From contig JAEURF010000009.1 of NCBI GenBank assembly GCA_016789205.1, positions 1 to 15,296 of the forward strand: 15,296 bases of DNA, read 5' to 3'. This DNA comes from Anaerolineales bacterium. Its GTDB lineage: Bacteria > Chloroflexota > Anaerolineae > Anaerolineales > Villigracilaceae. This document shows, in pieces, positions 1-6,274 of the stretch; the first letter of the stretch is position 1, and every line of letters starts with the position of its first letter. The notes below the pieces were generated by a model. It worked only from the letters and a program-made list of their open reading frames with translations, was not told where the DNA came from and searched no databases. The position numbers and the translations under genes were made by a program.

Positions 1-69
1 AGATTGCTTCCCTTCGACAGGCTCAGGACAAGCGTCGGGGAAAAAACAAAAACCCTCCTCGCAATGACA
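1..69. repeat. Probable dispersed intergenic repeat fragment
   Basis: Non-coding stretch at the window edge. It begins with AGATTGCTTCCC and ends with CCTCCTCGCAATGACA, giving an outer inverted pair ATTGC (3-7) / GCAAT (61-65). The inner part contains TTCGACAGGCTCAGGACAAG. Both the GATTGCTTC...GCAATGAC frame and the inner block resemble intergenic repeats I recall from many environmental bacterial genomes, but I cannot search for copies here and there is no second copy in this window. It may continue beyond the left edge. Confidence 0.45.
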
Positions 70-142
70 TAGTCAAATCATATTACCATTCGCAGGAAAG
101 CAAAGTCAAGCAATAGGCTGTACTTCTAATTTGCTTCTTATA

Positions 143-151
143 TGCTAAAAT
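143..151 (+). promoter_or_regulatory. Extended -10 promoter of trmD
   Basis: TGCTAAAAT matches an extended -10 element (TGn followed by TAAAAT at 146-151). No good -35 lies 16-18 bases upstream. The expected start of transcription, about 7 bases after the -10, falls on or next to the A of the trmD ATG at 158. No Shine-Dalgarno sequence lies between, so the message may be leaderless. Confidence 0.4.
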
Positions 152-157
152 TTCAAG

Positions 158-931
158 ATGCAATTTGAGGTGTTTACGCTCCTGCCAGAAGTATTTCCTT
201 CTTATTTGGAAACCAGCATCCTCAAACGCGCACAAGAACGGGGATTAATAAAAGTTAATGTTCACAACATCCGCGATTACACATACGACAAACATCACGT
301 CACAGATGATACGCCTTATGGCGGTGGTGGTGGCATGGTGATGAAACCTGAACCTGTTTTTGAAGCCGTAGAAAAAGTTTTAGATATAAGCCCGCTTCAA
401 ACTTCGGGGAAACCTGATTCAACAATCCCAATCATTTTACTCACCCCACAAGGACGAGTCTTCAATCAAAGTATTGCTAAAGAACTATCTCAATACCCAC
501 GCATTGCATTGATTTGTGGACGTTACGAAGGCATAGATGAACGCATCCGCAAGAATCTTGTGACCGATGAAATATCTATCGGGGATTATGTCTTAACTGG
601 AGGTGAAATCCCAGCTCTCCTCGTGATTGATGCGGTTTCACGTCTACTGCCAAATGTTTTAGGCGACCCAACTGGTGCAGAAGATGATTCACATGCTATG
701 GGTTTGTTGGAATATCCACATTACACACGTCCACCAGAATTTCGTGGAGATAAAGTTCCAGATGTTTTGCTTTCAGGCGACCATGCCAAAATTGATAAAT
801 GGCGACGCGAACAAGCACTCGAAAGAACATTTAGAAAACGCCCCGATATGTTGGAAAAAGCAGAATTATCAAAAGATGATTTGAAGTTTTTAGAAAATTT
901 AGAAGAAAGAGGAAAGAAGAAAGAAGAATAA
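158..931 (+). CDS. trmD: tRNA (guanine-N1)-methyltransferase TrmD
   Basis: Cytoplasmic SPOUT-class enzyme that transfers a methyl group from S-adenosylmethionine to N1 of G37 in tRNAs with G at position 36, preventing +1 frameshifting. The 257 residues match the usual TrmD length. Family hallmarks are in order: a PYGGGGGMVMKPEP segment (53-66), GRYEGIDER (121-129) and IGDYVLTGGE (141-150) forming the trefoil-knot SAM site, EYPHYTRPPEF (185-195), and the C-terminal LLSGDHAKIDKWR tRNA-binding segment (204-216). The ATG at 158 gives the canonical N-terminus (MQFEVFTLLPE), so the start is firm although no ribosome site precedes it. In many bacteria trmD sits between rimM and rplS; here it is followed by a transporter gene, so that ribosomal operon is not kept on the downstream side. 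The C-terminal tail is unusually Lys/Glu rich and forms one arm of the following hairpin. Confidence 0.97.
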   Translation: MQFEVFTLLPEVFPSYLETSILKRAQERGLIKVNVHNIRDYTYDKHHVTDDTPYGGGGGMVMKPEPVFEAVEKVLDISPLQTSGKPDSTIPIILLTPQGRVFNQSIAKELSQYPRIALICGRYEGIDERIRKNLVTDEISIGDYVLTGGEIPALLVIDAVSRLLPNVLGDPTGAEDDSHAMGLLEYPHYTRPPEFRGDKVPDVLLSGDHAKIDKWRREQALERTFRKRPDMLEKAELSKDDLKFLENLEERGKKKEE

Positions 932-955
932 ACTATCTTTCCTCTTTCTTCTTTC
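902..955 (+). terminator. Candidate terminator after trmD
   Basis: A perfect 16-bp inverted repeat pairs 902-917 (GAAGAAAGAGGAAAGA) with 936-951. The loop of 18 bases contains the trmD stop codon, and TTTC follows the stem. The left arm is coding sequence. The stem is purine/pyrimidine tracts with little GC, so part of the match could be low-complexity coincidence. The position directly behind the gene still favours a terminator. Confidence 0.45.
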
Positions 956-991
956 GTTATATCAAGGCAAATTCATTATGGAGAAAAAACT

Positions 992-2272
992 ATGTCATCA
1001 TCACGATTAAATTACGGCAAAACTTTCCTACTTGGTTTTGGTTTTTTTGGAGTGAGTGTGGTTTGGGGCGTGTATAACGCTTTTGTTCCAATTTTTCTTT
1101 CAGAAAAATTTGGGCTTTCAGCGGCACTCGTTGGCTTCTTTATGACTTTGGATAACATTGCCGCGTTATTTATTCAACCACCTGTCGGCGCTTGGTCTGA
1201 TAGATTAAGAAGTCCACTTGGCAGACGCATTCCATTTATTTTAATCGGCGCTCCCATTACAGCTGTTGCGTTTGGATTGGTTCCTATCGCCGCGATTCTT
1301 CCATTATTTGTAGCATGTACAAGCACATTGTTATTAAGTGCCGCGTTATGGCGCACGCCATTGGTTGCATTAATGCCAGACATCACACCTTCAGAATTTC
1401 GGTCACAAGCCAACGGCATTGTCAATTTTATGGGTGGCATCGGAGTCATTGTGGCATTACAAGCAGGTGGCGCATTATACAAAATGAGTCCAAGTTTTCC
1501 ATTTTGGTTAGGCTCTGCATTGGTTTTGGTTTCAGCATTAATTGTTTATCTTTTTATTGAAGAGCCAAAAGAATATGGTGACTCTGAAAAACAACCAAGT
1601 ATGCTCGAAAGCTTAAAAGAAATTTATAACGACCCAGATAAAAGCGGGCTTCGCATTTTGCTTGCCATCTTCTTCTGGTTTATTGGATATTCCGCCGTTG
1701 AAACATTCTTTACGCTGTATGCAAAAAATCATCTTGGATTAAACGAAGGTGATGGTGCTACATTGCTTTCAGTGCTTCCGTTATTCTTTGTATTAGCCGC
1801 CATGCCATCAGGATTCCTGGCAGGAAAAATCGGGCGTAGATTAACCATCAGCATTGGTTTAATTATTTTAAGCGTCATGTTTCTCTTATTATTCATTACA
1901 CCAGCCGAAGCATTGTTAACTGGTATTGCTCCATTGCCATTGGTCGGCATTCCACTTGTTGAAGGTGGCGCACGCATGTTAACGCTGGCAGGTGTGATGT
2001 TAATTTTATGTGGCATCGCTTGGGCATTTATCAACATCAACTCATTGCCTATGGTTGTAGATTTAACGGGCTTGGCTCGCGTTGGCACATTCACTGGTTT
2101 GTATTATTTATTTTCAACACTCTCTGCAATTGTCGGTCCAAACGTAAATGGTTGGGCAATTCAACTGACGGGCAATAACTACAATATGATTATGATTATT
2201 GCGCCAGTATTTTTATTAATCGCATTTTGGTTGATGATGGGCGTGAAAAAGGGAGAAGCAAATTCAAGTTGA
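992..2272 (+). CDS. MFS transporter, SLC45/GPH-like sugar type
   Basis: Integral membrane protein of 426 residues with about 12 hydrophobic segments, the size of a standard major facilitator. After TM2 it has GAWSDRLRSPLGRR (66-79), the MFS loop 2-3 motif in the form seen in SLC45/sucrose-proton symporters. After TM4 comes RTPLVALMPDITPSEFRSQANG (121-142, written in two parts: RTPLVALMPD and ITPSEFRSQANG), also typical of that group. A charged central loop (about 190-220) separates the two six-helix halves. Function is probably cation-coupled uptake or exchange of a sugar or sugar-like molecule; the substrate cannot be read from sequence. The ATG at 992 has GGAG at 980-983. The stop overlaps the likely start of the next gene, so the two are probably translated together. 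The pairing with a BMP lipoprotein is unusual for an MFS carrier. Confidence 0.85.
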   Translation: MSSSRLNYGKTFLLGFGFFGVSVVWGVYNAFVPIFLSEKFGLSAALVGFFMTLDNIAALFIQPPVGAWSDRLRSPLGRRIPFILIGAPITAVAFGLVPIAAILPLFVACTSTLLLSAALWRTPLVALMPDITPSEFRSQANGIVNFMGGIGVIVALQAGGALYKMSPSFPFWLGSALVLVSALIVYLFIEEPKEYGDSEKQPSMLESLKEIYNDPDKSGLRILLAIFFWFIGYSAVETFFTLYAKNHLGLNEGDGATLLSVLPLFFVLAAMPSGFLAGKIGRRLTISIGLIILSVMFLLLFITPAEALLTGIAPLPLVGIPLVEGGARMLTLAGVMLILCGIAWAFININSLPMVVDLTGLARVGTFTGLYYLFSTLSAIVGPNVNGWAIQLTGNNYNMIMIIAPVFLLIAFWLMMGVKKGEANSS

Positions 2273-3288
2273 GAAGTTTGAAAGTTGGCAAGTTAAAAAG
2301 TTTTTTGTTGGTGATTGGATGCTTGGTATTACATGCTTGCATCCAGTCACCAAGTTGTTTTGATGAAGAAATTTTCTGCGCGGGGTTGGTCACAGATACG
2401 CTTGGGATAAATGACTATGGCATCAATCAAGATGCGTGGGTCGGGTTGCAAATATCACAAGCAAATGGAATCACAAATCAAATAGCATATATTGAATCAG
2501 TAGATACACGCGATTATCAAAAAAATATAGATTATTTTGCTCAAAAAGGTTTTGATGTCATCATCACCTCTGGCATTGGCTTACTAGATGAAACGCTTCA
2601 TTCCTCTGACTTGTATCCTGATTCTGTCTTCGTCGGCTTAAATCAACCCTTTGAAGAATCTCGCGCGAATCTTATCGCCATTACCTTCCCAGAAGACCAA
2701 ATGGGATTCGTCGCTGGCGCTTTGGCGGCGAGAATTTCTAAAACTGGAATGATTGCTGGTGTGTGTGAAACTTCCGGCATCGATTCGATGTGGCGATATT
2801 GTGAAGGGTTTCGGGCAGGCGCATTATTTGTCAATCAAGAAATCAAAGTTTTAGTTTTATATCGTGATAGTGGTGACAGGGAAAAATTATTTATTGATGA
2901 AACTTGGGGATATGAAAATGCAATTTCATTAATCAAACGCGGCGCAGATGTAGTCTTTGCGGCAGGCGGGGTTACAGGTCAAGGTGCGTTACGGGCGGCA
3001 AGTGAATCCAATCTTTATGCAATTGGTACAGAACGGAATCAGGCGCAGGCTTTGGGAGAAAATGGCAAAGGCGTAGTGACCAGTGTATATGGGGCAAGCA
3101 GTTTTGAAATCCAAGAGGTGATGCGTTTTGTCAAAGAAGGATTAATACAACCAGTCAGAATTGGTCAAATCCAGTTTGTACCGTTGAGTCCAAAATTTCC
3201 GCAAGAATTAACCATTGGTTTAGATTTTTTAATCACTTCGTTGTGGAATAAAGAAATCTATACAAATGTTTCATCTGAAAAACCTTAA
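2269..3288 (+). CDS. BMP-family substrate-binding lipoprotein (first copy)
   Basis: Likely surface-anchored solute-binding protein of the Bmp/PnrA family (purine nucleoside, riboflavin and related ligands). The frame is open from a TTG at 2227, but I prefer the TTG at 2269. It overlaps the upstream stop as TTGA, has GGGAGA at 2251-2256, and gives a normal 24-residue lipoprotein signal (positive start, hydrophobic core, LHAC lipobox with Cys24); the His at -2 is atypical. The mature protein runs for 339 residues in total. It shows VTDTLGINDYGINQDAWVGL (41-60), DYQKNIDYF (82-90), FPEDQMGFVAGALAA (140-154) and a fold clearly parallel to the next binding protein. It differs in having no Thr/Pro or Ala/Pro linker and in replacing the DKSFNQ ligand motif with DYGINQ. 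It has extra cysteines at 30 and 37. It has no dedicated ABC subunits and probably docks to the ABC transporter encoded downstream or acts as a sensor. Confidence 0.85.
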   Translation: MRSLKVGKLKSFLLVIGCLVLHACIQSPSCFDEEIFCAGLVTDTLGINDYGINQDAWVGLQISQANGITNQIAYIESVDTRDYQKNIDYFAQKGFDVIITSGIGLLDETLHSSDLYPDSVFVGLNQPFEESRANLIAITFPEDQMGFVAGALAARISKTGMIAGVCETSGIDSMWRYCEGFRAGALFVNQEIKVLVLYRDSGDREKLFIDETWGYENAISLIKRGADVVFAAGGVTGQGALRAASESNLYAIGTERNQAQALGENGKGVVTSVYGASSFEIQEVMRFVKEGLIQPVRIGQIQFVPLSPKFPQELTIGLDFLITSLWNKEIYTNVSSEKP

Positions 3289-3300
3289 CAATCTTCATAC

Positions 3301-3329
3301 TTGCATAAAGGGTATAGAGGATTTATACT
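3301..3329 (+). promoter_or_regulatory. Sigma70-type promoter of the BMP importer
   Basis: TTGCAT (3301-3306) and TATACT (3324-3329) are separated by exactly 17 bases, the best -35/-10 pair in the window. It would start transcription near 3336 and give a leader of about 60 bases before the binding-protein gene. Confidence 0.65.
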
Positions 3330-3342
3330 TACAGCGTCGTAA

Positions 3343-3363
3343 GGCTATGCTAAAAAGCAAGCC
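3343..3363 (+). other. 5' UTR hairpin of the binding-protein mRNA
   Basis: GGCT-A-TGCT / AGCA-AGCC forms a short stem with one bulged A and a four-A loop, placed just downstream of the predicted transcription start. There is no U tract, so it is more likely an mRNA-stabilising 5' hairpin than a terminator. The ribosome site AGAGGAG follows at 3381-3387. Confidence 0.3.
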
Positions 3364-3395
3364 ATTAAATTTACTCTTCTAGAGGAGAAGAAAAC

Positions 3396-4535
3396 ATGAA
3401 AAAGTTCTATTTTGTTTCAGCCCTGTTAATCATTGCTTCAATGATTCTCGCGGCTTGTGGTGGCGGAGCAGCACCTGCTACCGAAGCACCTGCTACTGAA
3501 GCACCTGCTACTGAAGCACCTGCTACCGAAGCACCTGCTACCGAAGCACCTGCTGATGTAATCTCAGTTGGTCAAGTCACTGACCTTGGCGGTATTGATG
3601 ATAAGTCCTTCAATCAAGGCGCTTGGCAAGGCGTTGAAAATGCTGTTGCAGATTTTGGTGTGGAAGGTAAGTACTTAGAATCTACTCAACAATCTGACTA
3701 TGCCAAGAACATTCAACAATTTGTTGATGAAGATACTGACTTGATTATCACTGTCGGTTTCTTGTTTGGTGTAGATACAGCCGTTGCCGCAAAAGCCAAT
3801 CCTGACACTAGCTTTGCTATTGTGGATTACTCTTACCCAGACTGCTTCGGCACTGATTTCACTGAAGGTCAAACCTGTGGTTCCGCAAGTGAAATTCCTA
3901 ATGTTTTGGGACTCACCTTTGCAACTGACCAAGCTGGCTTTTTGGCTGGTTACGCCGCCGCCGCCTCAACCCAAACAGGCAAAGTTGCTACCTTCGGTGG
4001 TATCAACATTCCTCCTGTGACCATTTTTATGAAAGGCTTTGAAGCCGGCGTGAATTACTATAACGCACAAAAAGGCACTACTGTAGAAGTTCTCGGTTGG
4101 GATACAGCAGCGAATGATGGTTCCTTCACCGGTAACTTTGAATCCTTGGATGATGGTCGTTCCTTCGCCGAATCCTTCGTTCAAGAAGGTGCTGACGTTA
4201 TCATGCCTGTAGCTGGTCCTGTAGGTCTTGGTTCTGCGGCTTATTGCCAAGAAACCGCCTCATGCTGGATTATTGGTGTGGATGTGGACTGGACTGTTTC
4301 AGCCGCTGAATATACTGATGTCATTCTTACCAGCGTTTTGAAGAACGTCAACGTAGCTGTTTACGATGCAACTGCTTCCATGGTTGATGGCTCTTTTGCT
4401 GGTGGCGTGTATGTTGGTACTCTCGAAAATGGTGGCGTTGGTCTTGCTGACGTTGCTGGTGCTTCTGACGAACTTAAAGCCGAACTTGAGGCTGTTCGCC
4501 AAGGCATTATTGATGGTACTATCTCTGTTGAATAA
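3396..4535 (+). CDS. BMP-family ABC transporter substrate-binding lipoprotein (second copy)
   Basis: Membrane-anchored binding component of the ABC importer encoded just downstream. It has a clear lipoprotein signal with lipobox LAAC and lipidated Cys21. A low-complexity PATEA-repeat spacer (about 26-53) follows, then a Bmp/PnrA-family domain starting with VGQVTDLGGIDDKSFNQGAW (58-77). The DDKSFNQ motif is intact; in purine-nucleoside-binding PnrA its Phe stacks on the base, as I recall it. SDYAKNIQQF, FATDQAGFLAGYAAA and a Gly/Val-rich C-terminal half complete the two-lobed fold. 379 residues is normal for the family once the spacer is counted. Strong AGAGGAG site and own promoter. Codon choice leans to GCT, GGT and GAA and differs from neighbouring permeases, which fits high expression. 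Ligand: nucleoside most likely, riboflavin or another small molecule possible. Confidence 0.93.
   Translation: MKKFYFVSALLIIASMILAACGGGAAPATEAPATEAPATEAPATEAPATEAPADVISVGQVTDLGGIDDKSFNQGAWQGVENAVADFGVEGKYLESTQQSDYAKNIQQFVDEDTDLIITVGFLFGVDTAVAAKANPDTSFAIVDYSYPDCFGTDFTEGQTCGSASEIPNVLGLTFATDQAGFLAGYAAAASTQTGKVATFGGINIPPVTIFMKGFEAGVNYYNAQKGTTVEVLGWDTAANDGSFTGNFESLDDGRSFAESFVQEGADVIMPVAGPVGLGSAAYCQETASCWIIGVDVDWTVSAAEYTDVILTSVLKNVNVAVYDATASMVDGSFAGGVYVGTLENGGVGLADVAGASDELKAELEAVRQGIIDGTISVE
3471..3554 (+). repeat. 15-bp in-frame tandem repeat in the lipoprotein spacer
   Basis: Five complete units of GCACCTGCTACCGAA (3471, 3486, 3501, 3516, 3531) and a partial sixth (3546-3554). The only differences are silent C/T changes in the Thr codon. 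Each unit encodes APATE. The near identity points to recent slippage expansion of the spacer between membrane anchor and binding domain, so length may vary among strains. Confidence 0.95.
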
Positions 4536-4549
4536 ATCTGTCTGAAATA

Positions 4550-4590
4550 AAAAAGCCGGGGGAGGAAATCTCCTCCGGCTTTTTATTTTT
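4550..4590 (+). terminator. Intrinsic terminator between binding protein and ATPase genes
   Basis: AAAAAGCCGGGGGAG (4550-4564) pairs with CTCCTCCGGCTTTTT (4570-4584) as 15 pairs including one G-U. The loop is GAAAT and the tail is ATTTTT to 4590. It is GC-rich, compact and has a U tract. It lies inside the importer operon, so partial read-through would give more binding protein than membrane components. Confidence 0.9.
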
Positions 4591-4594
4591 ATGG

Positions 4595-4677
4595 ATTAAA
4601 CCCTGAAGGTGTTCTGATATTATTCAGTAAGTTGTAATGCACTCAATACGGTGCAAAGAAGACCTTTCGGGTTTAAT
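4595..4677 (+). ncRNA. Candidate structured leader RNA (three-way-junction shape)
   Basis: Between the intrinsic terminator and the ATPase gene, 4595-4610 (ATTAAACCCTGAAGGT) pairs with 4662-4677 (ACCTTTCGGGTTTAAT) over 16 positions with one mismatch and one G-U. The enclosed 51 bases hold two smaller hairpins: CTGA/TCAG (4614-4617 with 4624-4627) and TGCAC/GTGCA (4638-4642 with 4651-4655). Together they make a closing stem plus two arms. A second terminator-like hairpin follows at 4685. The layout is that of a cis-regulatory leader with an expression platform. I could not match it to the purine, TPP, glycine, fluoride, ZTP or cyclic-di-GMP consensus as I know them. TATTAT at 4619-4624 with TTAAAC 17 bases upstream could instead be a weak promoter inside it. 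Confidence 0.45.
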
Positions 4678-4684
4678 GATACAA

Positions 4685-4710
4685 GTCAGGCAGTTTGCCT
4701 GACAATTTTT
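4685..4710 (+). terminator. Terminator-like hairpin in the ATPase gene leader
   Basis: GTCAGGCA (4685-4692) pairs perfectly with TGCCTGAC (4696-4703) around a GTT loop, followed by AATTTTT. It ends only 19 bases before the ATG at 4730, so it is well placed to control entry into the ATPase and permease genes by premature termination. The sequence TCAGG in its left arm is complementary to CCTGA (4602-4606) in the upstream leader stem. Confidence 0.6.
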
Positions 4711-4729
4711 GAAAATAACGGAGTTCGCA

Positions 4730-6262
4730 ATGGCAAATGTGCTTGAGTTGCAAGGCATCACCAAACGATTTCCGGGTGTGCTTGCAAATGACAAAATAGA
4801 TATTGCGTTGCGTGAAGGTAAAATTCTTGCCTTGTTGGGGGAAAACGGCGCGGGTAAATCCACATTGATGAACATTCTTTATGGGTTATACAAACCGGAT
4901 GAAGGTAAAATATTTGTACGCGGCAAAGAGGTAGAAATTAATGGTCCAAACGATGCAATTGAACTAGGCATTGGTATGGTGCATCAACATTTTATGTTGA
5001 TACCTGTGATGACGGTGGTTGAAAATGTGATGTTAGGGGTCGAATCAATAAAAAACGGCTTATTTTTAGATAGAGAAAAGGTTGCAAAACGCATCCATGA
5101 AATTTCGGAGCAATATGGGCTAGAAGTTGACCCACATGCCTACATCCAAGATTTGCCTGTAGGGATTCAGCAAAGAGTTGAAATCATCAAAGTGTTATAT
5201 CGCAGTGCTGATATTTTGATTTTGGACGAGCCGACGGCTGTGTTGACTCCGCAAGAAGTAGAAGGTTTGTTCAAAATTATTAATACGTTAATTAAGGCGG
5301 GTAAATCTATTATTTTCATTACACATAAACTGAAAGAAGTAATTGCCATTGCAGATGATATTTCTGTGTTGCGGCTAGGTAGAATGGTCGGTTCGATTGA
5401 GCCGAGTAATGCCACGCCTCAAAAATTGGCGACGATGATGGTGGGGCGTGATGTCAGTTTGGTGGTGCAGAAAAAAGTTGCCGAGCCGAAAGAAGCGGTT
5501 CTTAAAGTCGAGAATTTATTTGTTCGAGATGAACGTCAAAATATGACTGTGCGTGGTGTTTCGTTTGAGGTTCGCAAGGGTGAAGTGCTGGGTGTGGCAG
5601 GTGTGCAAGGGAATGGACAAACGGAGTTGGTCTATGCACTGACTGGTTTGTTACCTGTTGATGGTGGCACAATTGAGTTAGAGGGGAAAATGCTTCACAA
5701 TGCAACGCCGCGTCAAATATTAGAAAGTGGTGTGGCGCATATTCCTGAAGACCGTCAGCGACATGGTTTGATTCTTAATTTTCCAATTCATGACAATATG
5801 GTTTTGTGCACTTATTACAAAGAACCGTTTGCGCATGGGGTTTCTTTACAAGAAAAACCAATTTTCAGCAATGCAGAAGAATTGATAAAACAGTATGATG
5901 TGCGCACACCAAATATTTATGTCAATGTAGGTACACTTTCAGGTGGGAATCAACAAAAAGTGATTGTAGCACGTGAGTTTTCTCGTCCAATTGATTTGTT
6001 AATTGCCTCACAACCAACTCGCGGTTTAGATGTCGGTTCGATTGAATATATCCATCTACAAATTATCAAGAAACGTGATGAAGGAACTGGTGTATTAGTG
6101 GTTTCATCTGAGTTAGATGAAATTTTGGCTTTGTCCGATAGAATCGCTGTAATGTATAAAGGACAAATTATGGATGTGCTAGATGCTAAGCAAGCCACCA
6201 AAGAAGATTTAGGTTTGTTGATGGCAGGCATTCATCCTGAAAAAACGTCAAAGAAAAAATAG
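4730..6262 (+). CDS. ABC transporter ATP-binding protein (BMP/nucleoside type)
   Basis: Energising subunit of the importer: one 510-residue polypeptide with two nucleotide-binding domains, as in YufO/RbsA-type transporters. I start at ATG 4730, which has GGAG at 4720-4723; a TTG at 4709 is in frame but lies in the hairpin tail. Domain 1 has Walker A GENGAGKST (37-45), Q-loop VHQHF (84-88), a degenerate signature PVGIQQRVEI (143-152), Walker B ILILDEPTAVL (162-172) and switch His199. Domain 2 has GVQGNGQTE (291-299), where the Walker A lysine is Gln, IPEDRQRHGL (338-347), an intact LSGGNQQK signature (403-410) and LLIASQPTRGLD (423-434). This asymmetry, with one catalytic and one degenerate site, is normal for the family. 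Peripheral cytoplasmic protein binding the two permeases that follow. The stop TAG overlaps the next gene's ribosome site. Confidence 0.95.
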   Translation: MANVLELQGITKRFPGVLANDKIDIALREGKILALLGENGAGKSTLMNILYGLYKPDEGKIFVRGKEVEINGPNDAIELGIGMVHQHFMLIPVMTVVENVMLGVESIKNGLFLDREKVAKRIHEISEQYGLEVDPHAYIQDLPVGIQQRVEIIKVLYRSADILILDEPTAVLTPQEVEGLFKIINTLIKAGKSIIFITHKLKEVIAIADDISVLRLGRMVGSIEPSNATPQKLATMMVGRDVSLVVQKKVAEPKEAVLKVENLFVRDERQNMTVRGVSFEVRKGEVLGVAGVQGNGQTELVYALTGLLPVDGGTIELEGKMLHNATPRQILESGVAHIPEDRQRHGLILNFPIHDNMVLCTYYKEPFAHGVSLQEKPIFSNAEELIKQYDVRTPNIYVNVGTLSGGNQQKVIVAREFSRPIDLLIASQPTRGLDVGSIEYIHLQIIKKRDEGTGVLVVSSELDEILALSDRIAVMYKGQIMDVLDAKQATKEDLGLLMAGIHPEKTSKKK

Positions 6263-6274
6263 GAGACCTTCCCT

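Noticed and set aside
3471..3554. CRISPR-like direct repeats
   Set aside because: Units are contiguous with no spacers and stay in frame as a protein repeat.
4595..4710. Known purine riboswitch in front of a nucleoside-type importer
   Set aside because: The shape is a three-way junction, but the conserved junction and loop sequences of the purine aptamer as I know them are absent and the arms are too short.
4709..4729. TTG 4709 as the start of the ABC ATPase
   Set aside because: It lies in the U tract of the leader hairpin and lacks a ribosome site; the ATG at 4730 with GGAG gives the normal N-terminus.
5600..5630. Inactivating mutation in the second Walker A of the ATPase (Lys to Gln)
   Set aside because: This degenerate second site is usual in double-domain ATPases of the YufO/RbsA type.
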